Shown here in pieces: positions 1 through 7,141 of a DNA stretch of 17,718 nt; position 1 is the first letter of the stretch; every line of letters starts with the position of its first letter. The position numbers and the translations under genes were made by a program. The stretch comes from Alistipes sp. CAG:831. GTDB lineage: Bacteria > Bacteroidota > Bacteroidia > Bacteroidales > UBA932. The notes below the pieces were generated by a model. That model was not told the origin of the DNA. It saw only the letters and a list, made by a program, of their open reading frames with translations, and did not search any database. The stretch is taken from contig HF990362.1 in the NCBI GenBank assembly GCA_000432775.1, positions 1-17,718 of the forward strand, in the 5' to 3' direction.

Positions 1-20
1 TTAGCGAAAATTAATAATTT

Positions 21-563
21 ATGAAGACGAAAGCATTATTGACGATTGTCCTGGCGGTGCTGTTTGCCGGTACGGCGCTTCAGGCTCAGACTGCTCGGGA
101 GAGCAAGGTCCGGTATACGGTGATGATGGAGACGAGGCTGGCCGGGGGACTGACTGGAGAGGTGGATTATGAGGCTTTGGAGTGGACTGTCGCGCCGGGA
201 TGCACTTTTTTCGACCGGCTGTCCCTGAGAATACCGGTGGAGCTGGATGTCGCCATGTTCCCGAAGGCTCAGCCTCAAAGGACTTACAGCATGACCGGAA
301 CACTGGGCCTCAATCTTGGATATGACCTGCTGGGCAGTGAGAGATATCTTCTGGAGCTCAATGTCTCAGGCGGATCCACATATCTAAGGACATCCGCCAA
401 TTATGCATACGCGGACCTTTCGCTCAAGTTCGGAGCCAATATCGGCAGGGCGGTGCCGTATCTGGGACTGGGTCTGAGATATTACAGTCCCTATTCGGGC
501 TCCGGCGTCATTATGGCCCAGACCCTGGCCCTGACCGGGACGTTCGGCATCCTGCTGTTCTAA
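21..563 (+). CDS. small exported beta-barrel-like protein, unknown function
   Basis: I do not recognise the family. The 180-residue product begins with a clear signal peptide (KTK, then a hydrophobic stretch, with a likely cut after the ALQA near residue 22). The mature part alternates polar and hydrophobic residues in short Gly/Tyr-rich stretches, and the protein ends in a phenylalanine (GILLF). That pattern is common in small outer-membrane beta-barrels, so an outer-membrane porin-like or structural role is a reasonable inference but unproven. ATG at 21 is the first start and the signal peptide fits it. The promoter probably lies left of the window. The gene stops 90 bp before the end of the convergent peptidase gene, with a strong hairpin in between. 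Confidence 0.72.
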   Translation: MKTKALLTIVLAVLFAGTALQAQTARESKVRYTVMMETRLAGGLTGEVDYEALEWTVAPGCTFFDRLSLRIPVELDVAMFPKAQPQRTYSMTGTLGLNLGYDLLGSERYLLELNVSGGSTYLRTSANYAYADLSLKFGANIGRAVPYLGLGLRYYSPYSGSGVIMAQTLALTGTFGILLF

Positions 564-583
564 AACTGGCGGAGTGCAGAATA

Positions 584-622
584 ACGGGAGTACCGCAAAA
601 TTGCATTTTGAAGTACTCCCGT
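584..622. terminator. large hairpin between convergent genes, probable bidirectional terminator
   Basis: A perfect 10-bp stem (584-593 with 613-622) encloses a second 6-bp stem (596-601 with 605-610) capped by a 3-nt loop. It lies between the 3' ends of two convergent genes. Neither side has a long T tract, so it may act as an mRNA 3'-end stabiliser or a non-canonical terminator. Confidence 0.6.
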
Positions 623-653
623 TGCTGTGTCGGTCGTCAGGTACAGTCCCGTA

Positions 654-1742
654 TCAATTGAAGCGGTATGCCGCCTTGCGCATGTCGTCAGGGGTCTTGA
701 ATGGCTTGTTGGGCTTGAGGTATTTCTCCAGGAACTTGTAGACAGTGAAGCGGATGTCGGTAGCTTCCTTGGTGTCTATGCGGTCGAAGGAGTGTCCGCC
801 TGCTGCGGCCTCGTATATCTTGTACTCGAATTTCTTGCCGTCGGCCTTGAGGCTCTTTATCAGGTGCTCTACCTCGAGTACGTCCACGTCATCGTCGTTG
901 GTGTTGGAGTAGATGAGCAGGGGGGATTTGAGCTTGTGGGTGTTCCATACGGGAGAGCGGCGCTTGTACTCCTGCACGTTCTGAGATACGGTGGAGCCGA
1001 TGTGATATGAGGCCGAGAAGAGGTCGCGGTAGCTGTCGGTCGCGATGCCCATCCTGGCGATGAGGTCGGATACCGGCACTCCTGCATATCCCACCTTGTA
1101 GGCATCTGGATACTCGAACAGGTTCATCAGAGTTATCATGCCGCCGTGGCTCCAGCCCATGATGCCCACGCGGTTGGGGTCGACTATGTCGTAGTTCTCG
1201 ATCATGTAGTCGCGTCCGGCCTTCACGTCCGAGTTCTCGCGTCCGCCGTAGTCGATGGCCTTGTAGGTGCCTGAGCCGTAGCCCGTGCTGCCGCGGTACT
1301 CAGTGGCTATGACGATGTACTCCTGTGCCATCAGCTCGCGGATGATGTGTGCATAGTAGGTGGACATGTCGGCGTGTACTCCGCTGTGGGGGAAGACGAT
1401 CAGAGGATATTTCTTGTCCGGGTCCACGGTCTTGGGGATAAATACGTAGTTCCAGAACTTGAAGGGGTTGTTGTAGCCCCTCGATGTGGGACTGCCCTGC
1501 TTGGCCTTGGGCTCGCCGGTGAGGTAGACCTTGTCGATGTAGGCCACGTCCCCGACTTTCTCGTACCAGAGGACATCATCGATGTTCTTGATAATCTGGT
1601 CGAATGTGTGCTGTAGGCTGTTGTTGTAGGCCTTCAGCTTCTGGATTTCCTCCATCAGCTCCTCGTTGGTCTGGGCCGTTGATACTGTGCATGCACCCAG
1701 GAGCAGGGCTGCAGCGGCGGCGATAATTTTAAATTGTTTCAT
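654..1742 (-). CDS. lipoprotein S9-type serine peptidase (alpha/beta hydrolase)
   Basis: The product is 362 residues from the ATG at 1742, chosen because it starts a lipoprotein signal peptide (MKQFKII..., LLGAC with Cys18). The open frame continues upstream into the kinase gene without a plausible start. Residues 26-56 look like a coiled coil. The rest matches the catalytic domain of prolyl oligopeptidase/dipeptidyl-peptidase-like (S9) hydrolases: nucleophile Ser198 in GWSHGG, probable acid Asp283 in NDDDV and His317 in GGHSF. Typical S9 enzymes are about 700 residues with a beta-propeller lid. Here the propeller is absent and replaced by a short helical N-terminus, so an open active site and small peptide or ester substrates are possible. 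It probably acts in the periplasm, anchored to a membrane. It is the last gene of an operon behind the sensor kinase (17-bp gap), so it may be an output of, or a modifier for, that signalling system. Confidence 0.85.
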   Translation of the reverse strand: MKQFKIIAAAAALLLGACTVSTAQTNEELMEEIQKLKAYNNSLQHTFDQIIKNIDDVLWYEKVGDVAYIDKVYLTGEPKAKQGSPTSRGYNNPFKFWNYVFIPKTVDPDKKYPLIVFPHSGVHADMSTYYAHIIRELMAQEYIVIATEYRGSTGYGSGTYKAIDYGGRENSDVKAGRDYMIENYDIVDPNRVGIMGWSHGGMITLMNLFEYPDAYKVGYAGVPVSDLIARMGIATDSYRDLFSASYHIGSTVSQNVQEYKRRSPVWNTHKLKSPLLIYSNTNDDDVDVLEVEHLIKSLKADGKKFEYKIYEAAAGGHSFDRIDTKEATDIRFTVYKFLEKYLKPNKPFKTPDDMRKAAYRFN

Positions 1743-1759
1743 AGGATGTGAAAAAATGT

Positions 1760-3115
1760 TTATTGAATGGTTTTGAAAAACAGTTCGAATCTCGTAATTC
1801 CGTCCTCTCCGGTGCCGAGATTGAAACGGATGCCGGAGCGGGTCAGCACTTCGTGGATGACGATCAGGCCGATGCCCTTGCCGTCTGGCTTGGTGGAGAA
1901 GAAGGGGGTGAAGAGGTGGCTGGCGGTCTCCTCGAGGATCGGGTCTCCGTTGTCGGCCACGCACCACCAGCCTCGGCGGGCGGTGACGGTGATGCAGGCG
2001 TCCGTGGAGCCGTTACCGGTGTCCTGCGGATCATCCCGGCTGCTGTCCGGGAAGGCCTCGACCGCATTCTTGACTATGTTGGTCAGTACCTGTTCCATCA
2101 GCACCTGATCTATGGACACTTCCCCGGCATTTTCATCTATATCGGTGACGAACGCTATCTGTCTCTGCCCCCTGAGGCTCTCCAGGAAGGGCATTACACG
2201 GCGCAGGAAGGCGCAGGCATCCACCGGTCTGCACACAGGGTCCGGAATCCTGGCCATCGAGGCGTAGTCTGTAATGAAGCGGCTCATCCGGTCTATTCTG
2301 GACAGCAGTATCGAGAGCATGGCGGCAGTATCCCCGTCCCCAGAGTCCGTGGAGGTCTGCTGCATGGCGTAGAGGGCAGAGGTGATGCCCGCCATGGTAT
2401 TGTTGACTTCGTGGGAAATGACGCGGATGACTTTCTTGTAACCCCGTTTCTCGGCCTCGTACAGTTCCTCGGTCATGGGCTCGACCATGAAGAAGGGGTG
2501 GGGGAAGCCTCTGTCCATGAACGAGGAGTGCGTGCAGCGGTAGATGTGCAGCGGATCGGTCTGGAGGATACGGCCTTCGTCGGGCTGCAGGGTGCCCAGA
2601 AGCCGCAGCAGGGGCAGGGGAGTGTCCTGGAGCAGCTGTCCCCGGTATGGCCCGATGGAGTCTATGCCGAGCATCCGGTTCATGGCCGGGTTGGCCGAGT
2701 CCACATGGTGGTCGATGTCCATTATCAGCACTCCGGCCGGGGATGCGGCGATGAGCTGGTCCAGGAAATGGTTCTGCTCCTGAATGCGCAGTTCCTCGTT
2801 GTGCAGGCGGTCGCTCATGCGGTTGAACAGTTCTATGATGCGGTCCGCGTCTCTCTGTCTGACGGGCCGCAGCCGGGTGGAGAAGTCCTGTTCCTTGATA
2901 AGGTCAATGCCTCCTGTGAGGGTGTTCAGGGGTTTTATGGTTTTCCGGTACAATACGATCAGCAGTACTGCCACGGCGATGACTATCAGCTGGGCCACCC
3001 CGTACATCCACGGCTGCGGGCTGCCCTCTCCCGCGAACAGGGCAAACGCAATGGCCGCTGCAACCACGAGGAGCAGCAGTATGGCTATGAGCCGGAAGTA
3101 TCCTCTTGACCCCAT
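1760..3115 (-). CDS. NtrY-like membrane sensor histidine kinase
   Basis: The product is 451 residues. Two membrane helices (about 8-28 and 38-56) enclose only about ten residues outside, so a large periplasmic ligand domain is absent. A HAMP-like linker (about 57-108) and a PAS-like region (about 115-215) follow. The kinase core has phosphoacceptor His235 in VISHEVNN, the N box around Asn346-Asn350 (NIVKNAVEA), G1 at DNGDP (388-391), an F box FTPFFST and G2 GKGIGL (412-417). The set is complete, so the kinase should be active, autophosphorylating and passing phosphate to the NtrC-type regulator encoded 15 bp upstream. The SHEVNN form of the H box and the HAMP-PAS order fit NtrY-like kinases. 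The signal sensed is unknown; the tiny loop suggests a membrane or cytoplasmic cue. It is followed after 17 bp by the lipoprotein peptidase gene. Confidence 0.9.
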   Translation of the reverse strand: MGSRGYFRLIAILLLLVVAAAIAFALFAGEGSPQPWMYGVAQLIVIAVAVLLIVLYRKTIKPLNTLTGGIDLIKEQDFSTRLRPVRQRDADRIIELFNRMSDRLHNEELRIQEQNHFLDQLIAASPAGVLIMDIDHHVDSANPAMNRMLGIDSIGPYRGQLLQDTPLPLLRLLGTLQPDEGRILQTDPLHIYRCTHSSFMDRGFPHPFFMVEPMTEELYEAEKRGYKKVIRVISHEVNNTMAGITSALYAMQQTSTDSGDGDTAAMLSILLSRIDRMSRFITDYASMARIPDPVCRPVDACAFLRRVMPFLESLRGQRQIAFVTDIDENAGEVSIDQVLMEQVLTNIVKNAVEAFPDSSRDDPQDTGNGSTDACITVTARRGWWCVADNGDPILEETASHLFTPFFSTKPDGKGIGLIVIHEVLTRSGIRFNLGTGEDGITRFELFFKTIQ

Positions 3116-3130
3116 TGTTCTGAATTTCGT

Positions 3131-4465
3131 TTAAAGTTCGATCTTGTATTTCTCAATTCTTCTGTACAGGGAGGCGCGGGTGATGCCTAAGGAGGCTGCG
3201 GCGCGGGTGACATTGCCGTTGCAGTCGGCTAAGGCTCTTCTTATGCGGGCGCGTTCCATCTCTTCCAGTGTCGAAGCGGATGACTCAGTGGAGGCCGGGG
3301 AATGTTCTTTCGGGCCGGAATCAATGCACCGTTCTATGTCTTCCTTGCTTATGAGGCTGTCTCCTCCCATGATCATGGCCCTTTCCACCGCATTTTTAAG
3401 TTCCCGGATATTGCCGGGCCAGGGCAGCCTGCACAGGTATTCCACCGCGTCTCTGGAGAATTCCGCCCGGCTGCCGGATTGTCCGGCAAAATACTTGATC
3501 AGCAGGGGAATGTCCTCCCGTCTCTCCCGCAGGGGGGGCAGGTGGATGGGGATGAGGTTGAGACGGTAGTACAGGTCTTCGCGGAAGAGACCCTGACGGA
3601 CCATTGCGGAAAGGTCCCGGTTGGTGGCGGAGACGACCCTGACATCCGTCTTCCTGGGGATGCTCTCGCCCAGAGGCTCGAATGTCCGGTCCTGCAGCAC
3701 GCGCAGGAGCTTGACCTGGCAGACCGGCTCCAGCTCGCCTATCTCGTCGAGGAAGATGGTGCCCTTGTCGGCCAGCTCGAAACGGCCTTTGCGGTCTGTC
3801 CAGGCATCGGTGAACGCTCCTTTTTTGTGCCCGAACATCTCACTGTCGAAGAGGCTGGTGCTGAGTCCGCCCAGGTTGACCTTCACGAACGGGCCGGAGC
3901 TTCTGGGGGAGTTGAGGTGGATGGCCTCGGCGATGAGCTCCTTGCCGGTGCCGCTCTCTCCGGTGATGAGTACTGACGCTCCGGTGGGCGCGACGCGGCT
4001 GACTGCATCGAGCACCTCCCTGAGCTGGGGACTCTTCCCGATAATCTTCTCGAAGCCGCGCCCGGTGTTTCCATGGACTGCGCTGTCCTCCTGTGCGGAG
4101 TTGAGATGCAGGGCCGTCCGGATGCGGTCCATCAGGGCCATATTGTCCCAGGGCTTGGTGATGAAGTCGAAGGCTCCGAGGCGCATGCCCTCCACCGCCA
4201 GGCTGATGCTGCCCCATGCCGTCATGAGGATGACCGGGGACGACGGAGCGAGGATTCTCATCTTGCGCAGCAGCTCCAGCCCTTCCTCACCGCTGGTGGA
4301 CAGGGAGTAGTTCATATCCATCAGGATCAGCTCCGGCTCTTGCTGTCTGACCTCCTCCAGGGCCTCCTTAGGACCGGGTACGGCCTTGGCAGTCATCCCC
4401 GAACGTTTCAGCAGAAAGGTCAGGGAGGCCCTAATTGCATCGTCATCGTCGATTATCAGTATCAT
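3131..4465 (-). CDS. NtrC-family sigma-54-dependent response regulator
   Basis: The 444-residue product has the three canonical modules. The receiver (1-120) has acidic residues Asp7/Asp8, phosphoacceptor Asp50 in ILMDMN, Thr82 and Lys104. The AAA+ sigma-54 interaction domain (about 138-375) has Walker A GESGTGKE (169-176), the sigma-54 contact loop GAFTDA (216-221) and Walker B TIFLDE (236-241). The C-terminus is a Fis-type helix-turn-helix (about 400-444). It should bind upstream DNA and remodel RNA polymerase holding sigma-54 once phosphorylated by the kinase encoded 15 bp downstream. The contact loop reads GAFTDA rather than GAFTGA, so its fifth residue is changed. I believe this variant is frequent in Bacteroidetes, but I could not check. 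It starts the operon and is transcribed divergently from folA. I saw no convincing -24/-12 sigma-54 promoter in the window, so its targets are probably elsewhere. Confidence 0.93.
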   Translation of the reverse strand: MILIIDDDDAIRASLTFLLKRSGMTAKAVPGPKEALEEVRQQEPELILMDMNYSLSTSGEEGLELLRKMRILAPSSPVILMTAWGSISLAVEGMRLGAFDFITKPWDNMALMDRIRTALHLNSAQEDSAVHGNTGRGFEKIIGKSPQLREVLDAVSRVAPTGASVLITGESGTGKELIAEAIHLNSPRSSGPFVKVNLGGLSTSLFDSEMFGHKKGAFTDAWTDRKGRFELADKGTIFLDEIGELEPVCQVKLLRVLQDRTFEPLGESIPRKTDVRVVSATNRDLSAMVRQGLFREDLYYRLNLIPIHLPPLRERREDIPLLIKYFAGQSGSRAEFSRDAVEYLCRLPWPGNIRELKNAVERAMIMGGDSLISKEDIERCIDSGPKEHSPASTESSASTLEEMERARIRRALADCNGNVTRAAASLGITRASLYRRIEKYKIEL

Positions 4466-4472
4466 AACCTGA

Positions 4473-4480
4473 CAAAAATA
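4473..4480 (-). promoter_or_regulatory. -7 element of response-regulator operon promoter
   Basis: Read on the minus strand this is TATTTTTG, a full match to the Bacteroidetes TAnnTTTG box. It lies 7 bp upstream of the ATG at 4465, so the transcript would have almost no 5' leader. The upstream TTTG box is only weakly matched. Confidence 0.5.
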
Positions 4481-4504
4481 GCATAATTTCCCGAAAAATT
4501 TCCT

Positions 4505-4512
4505 TAATTTTG
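4505..4512 (+). promoter_or_regulatory. -7 element of folA promoter
   Basis: TAATTTTG matches the Bacteroidetes TAnnTTTG consensus. Transcription should start around 4518, giving a leader of roughly 10-20 nt depending on the start codon. No good -33 TTTG is visible. The promoter lies 25 bp from, and partly overlaps, the divergent regulator promoter. Confidence 0.5.
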
Positions 4513-4538
4513 AACTTCATTTTCAGTTGATGAGGCCT

Positions 4539-5042
4539 ATGATATCGCTTATTGTCGCCAAAGCCCAGAACAATGCCATCGGGAAAGGCAACCGGATGCC
4601 GTGGCACATCTCCGGAGACCTGCGCTATTTCAAGAAAGTGACGACCGGTCATCCGGTCATCATGGGCTACAACACCTGGGTGTCCCTCGGGGCCCGTCCT
4701 CTACCCGGGCGTACCAACATGGTCATCAGCCGTAACCATACTCTCCAGCCGGGCAGCGGCGCACTGTGCTTCCCGTCACTGGAAAGTGTCTTTGCCGCAG
4801 CCGACCATGTCATGCCGGAAGGAGAGGAGATATTCATCATAGGTGGAGGACAGCTTTACCGTGCAGCCTTACCGTTCGCAGACCGCCTCTATATCACGGA
4901 GGTGGAGACGGTAATAGAGGACGCGGAGGTATTTTTCCCTGAGATCGATCCGGTCCGGTGGAAGCTGGAGAGCCGTTCCGAGCGGATGTATGACGAAAAA
5001 TCCGGATATTACTATTCATTCCTAATATTTACCAGAAAATGA
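4539..5042 (+). CDS. folA: dihydrofolate reductase
   Basis: Reduces dihydrofolate to tetrahydrofolate with NADPH in the cytoplasm, supplying one-carbon units for thymidylate and purine synthesis; this family is the trimethoprim target. The 167-residue product has the normal length. Visible marks are MISLIVA at the N-terminus, MPW (20-22) with catalytic Asp27, PVIMG (39-43), the PLPGR substrate-binding segment ending at Arg58, and the IGGG nucleotide-binding loop (101-104) followed by QLY. I chose ATG 4539 because it aligns with the usual family start and puts the acid at position 27. An ATG at 4530 and a TTG at 4527 in the same frame would add three or four residues. The stop overlaps the next start by 4 bp (ATGA), so the symporter gene is probably co-transcribed and translationally coupled. 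Confidence 0.95.
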   Translation: MISLIVAKAQNNAIGKGNRMPWHISGDLRYFKKVTTGHPVIMGYNTWVSLGARPLPGRTNMVISRNHTLQPGSGALCFPSLESVFAAADHVMPEGEEIFIIGGGQLYRAALPFADRLYITEVETVIEDAEVFFPEIDPVRWKLESRSERMYDEKSGYYYSFLIFTRK

Positions 5043-6367
5043 GAGACAATTTCAAATCCTCCTTCGGAGTCCTCGTAGCCATGGCCGGGTCGGCCATAGG
5101 CCTCGGCAATCTGTGGCGCTTCCCTTATCTGATGGGAACCAACGGCGGTGCAGCCTTCATCATCATCTATCTCGTACTGGTGTTCCTGCTGTGCCTCCCC
5201 ATCATGATGTCCGAGTTCGTGGTGGGACGCCGCAGCCAGGTCAATGCCGTCAAGGCTTTTAAAGTACTGTCGCCCAAGGGGCACTGGGGCATTGTCGGCG
5301 TGCTGGGTGTACTTGCATCGGTGGCACTGATATCCTTCTACTGCGTGGTGGGCGGCTGGACCATAGACTATCTGGTGCATGCCGTGTCCTTTACTCTGCC
5401 TGAGCAGGGTGCGTCCGAAGGCTTTTTCGCTGCGGCCGTGTCAGCTCCCGGAAGGACATTGCTCTACACTTATATTTTCCTGGTTCTGACAGCCCTCGTC
5501 CTGCTGGCCGGCATAAAGGACGGTATCGAGCGCTATACCAAGATCATGATGCCGCTGCTCTTCCTGACCATCATCATCATCGCCGTCCGTTCCGTGACCC
5601 TGCCCGGGGCCGGAGCCGGTCTGGAATTCCTCTTCAAGCCGGACTTCTCCAAGGTCACCGGCAGCACCTTCCTCAACGCCCTCGGACAGGCCTTCTTCTC
5701 CCTGAGCATCGGCTGCGCGACGATCCTGACTTACGGCTCGTATGTAAAGAAGAATGAGAAGATAGTCAAGCTCTCGTCCCTGACCGCCATCTCCGATACC
5801 TTCTTCGCCATCCTCGCCGGACTGGCCATCATGCCTGCCGTCTTCGCGTTCGGCATCTCTCCGAGCGAGGGCCCAGGCCTGCTCTTCGTCGTACTGCCCG
5901 ACATATTCGACCAGATAGCAGCCGGAGGCGTCATCGCCATACTCTTTTTCTTCGTACTGTTCATAGCGGCCATCACCTCGTCCATCTCACTGCTCGAGGT
6001 ATCTGTGACCTACCTGATAGAGGCATGCAGGATGAAGCGCCGTGCCGCGGTACTGCTTTCAAGTGCAGTCTGCGTAGTGCTCTGCACCCTGTGCGCTCTC
6101 TCCGGTGGAGTGCTTTCCGATGTGCATATCCTCGGCAAGAACTTCTTCGACTTCTTCGACATGATCTCGGCCAACTTCCTTATGCCTCTCTGCGGTCTGT
6201 TCGTAGTGCTTTTCGTCGGCTGGAAGCTGAAGCGGGATGCCTTCGTGGACGAGCTCTCCAATGGCGGTACCCTGCCCAACAAGCGGCTCTACAACGCCAT
6301 CTTCTTTATGGTGAAGTATGTGGCCCCGATAGTCATAGCCGTCATCATGATTTTTGGCTGGCTTTAG
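5039..6367 (+). CDS. sodium-dependent symporter of the neurotransmitter (NSS/SNF) family
   Basis: An inner-membrane carrier that should import an amino acid or related solute with Na+. The substrate cannot be read from the sequence. The 442-residue protein is almost entirely hydrophobic, with about 11 membrane helices, within the usual bacterial range. The family signature is in helix 1: AGSAIGLGNLWRFPY (16-30), where Ala19 and Asn24 correspond to sodium-site positions and Arg27 to the outer-gate arginine of LeuT-type carriers, followed by NGGAAF. The ATG overlaps the folA stop by 4 bp. Pairing a folate enzyme with an NSS carrier has no obvious metabolic logic and may be only transcriptional convenience. 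No terminator is seen between it and the tRNA promoter that begins 10 bp later. Confidence 0.93.
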   Translation: MRDNFKSSFGVLVAMAGSAIGLGNLWRFPYLMGTNGGAAFIIIYLVLVFLLCLPIMMSEFVVGRRSQVNAVKAFKVLSPKGHWGIVGVLGVLASVALISFYCVVGGWTIDYLVHAVSFTLPEQGASEGFFAAAVSAPGRTLLYTYIFLVLTALVLLAGIKDGIERYTKIMMPLLFLTIIIIAVRSVTLPGAGAGLEFLFKPDFSKVTGSTFLNALGQAFFSLSIGCATILTYGSYVKKNEKIVKLSSLTAISDTFFAILAGLAIMPAVFAFGISPSEGPGLLFVVLPDIFDQIAAGGVIAILFFFVLFIAAITSSISLLEVSVTYLIEACRMKRRAAVLLSSAVCVVLCTLCALSGGVLSDVHILGKNFFDFFDMISANFLMPLCGLFVVLFVGWKLKRDAFVDELSNGGTLPNKRLYNAIFFMVKYVAPIVIAVIMIFGWL

Positions 6368-6376
6368 AAAAATAAT

Positions 6377-6406
6377 TTTGTAAATAGAAAAATTGCCGTA
6401 TCTTTG
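6377..6406 (+). promoter_or_regulatory. promoter of tRNA-Ala
   Basis: TTTG at 6377-6380 and TATCTTTG at 6399-6406, separated by 18 bp, match the Bacteroidetes housekeeping promoter. The predicted start (about 6412) is some 18 nt before the tRNA. Confidence 0.7.
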
Positions 6407-6429
6407 CGGCACTTTTTCATAATAGTGGA

Positions 6430-6503
6430 GGGGCATTAGCTCATTTGGCTAGAGCGCGACACTGGCAGTGTCGAGGTAACCGGTTCGACTCCGGTATGCT
6501 CCA
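6430..6503 (+). tRNA. tRNA-Ala (anticodon GGC)
   Basis: The cloverleaf closes fully. The acceptor stem is GGGGCAT with ATGCTCC (one G-T pair), the D stem GCTC/GAGC, the anticodon stem CGACA/TGTCG around loop CTGGCAG (anticodon GGC at the centre), and the T stem ACCGG/CCGGT around TTCGACT, with discriminator A. No CCA follows the discriminator A, so the tail must be added enzymatically. It reads GCC/GCT alanine codons. Confidence 0.96.
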
Positions 6504-6509
6504 CTCGGG

Positions 6510-6540
6510 ACACAACTCCTTGCGGGGTTGTGTTTTTTTT
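6510..6540 (+). terminator. Rho-independent terminator of tRNA-Ala
   Basis: A 10-bp stem with a single G-T pair (6510-6519 with 6524-6533), a 4-nt loop TTGC and an 8-T tract follow 6 nt after the tRNA. Confidence 0.9.
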
Positions 6541-7141
6541 ATGCGATTCCGTTAATGGCTATCCCAAAAATACCCATGGGCCACAAAAAGCCTTCCCCAA
6601 TTCCACAACACATTTTAGTTGGGCTGAAAAAAAATAAAGCAGCTACCATCAGGCAGCTACTATCAGGCATATTTCTCACGATGCTTTTTAGTTATAATGA
6701 ATATGCCTGACACTCGGTATGTTGCAAATGTGGTAATTTTGAACAAGGTGCGTTTTGGGACAGAAATGGCCTGTTTTCGCTTCATGTTGAATTCTGACAT
6801 TTCATCAATCGCCTTATTTATAATCTATTACGATGTGACTAAAAAGCATCGTGGGAATGGAGGGCTGGACTAAGGTGGAAATGGAGGCCGGACTGGGGGC
6901 TGAAATGGGAGCTGAATGGGGTCGGAATGAAGATACGAGTGCCGGCACTTTGCTGGCGGAAAGCGGTTTGGAACCTCCATTCCCATTCTACAAGCAATGT
7001 CTGGCGTATCTCCCGCTCGTCCAATGCCATGGCGAGTCCTCCAATGCCAAAACCGGACTCCTCAGGGCCAATCTCATAGGCGTTGCTGACAAGAGGTTGT
7101 TTATATCAGCGTAAGCATATAAAGCTCTGCGACATGTGGTA
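6541..7141. other. gene-poor gap behind tRNA-Ala
   Basis: 600 bp with no convincing gene. The first part is AT-rich and holds a 14-bp tandem repeat (6639-6666). From 6851 the plus strand turns G- and purine-rich with repeated GGGGCTG/GGGAGCTG-like words, bounded by an 11-bp perfect inverted repeat (6853-6863 with 6974-6984). The short open frames here, such as 6851-7114, show no family signature and no promoter of the local type. This could be a scar of past insertions downstream of the tRNA, but I see no integrase or copy of the tRNA end. Confidence 0.5.
6639..6666. repeat. two tandem 14-bp repeats
   Basis: GCAGCTACCATCAG is followed immediately by GCAGCTACTATCAG (one mismatch), about 100 bp after the tRNA terminator. 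Function unknown. Confidence 0.8.

Noticed and set aside
1748..3109. Long plus-strand open frame of 453 codons opposite the sensor kinase
   Set aside because: The opposite strand encodes a complete histidine kinase with all catalytic boxes. The plus-strand translation has no family signature and reflects GC-rich codon bias.
6430..6503. tRNA-Ala as attachment site of an integrated element
   Set aside because: No integrase gene and no repeated copy of the tRNA 3' end were seen elsewhere in the window.
6851..7114. 87-codon frame in the gap after tRNA-Ala
   Set aside because: Repetitive Met/Gly/Glu-rich start from a purine-rich repeat, no recognisable domain, no TAnnTTTG box at the right distance.
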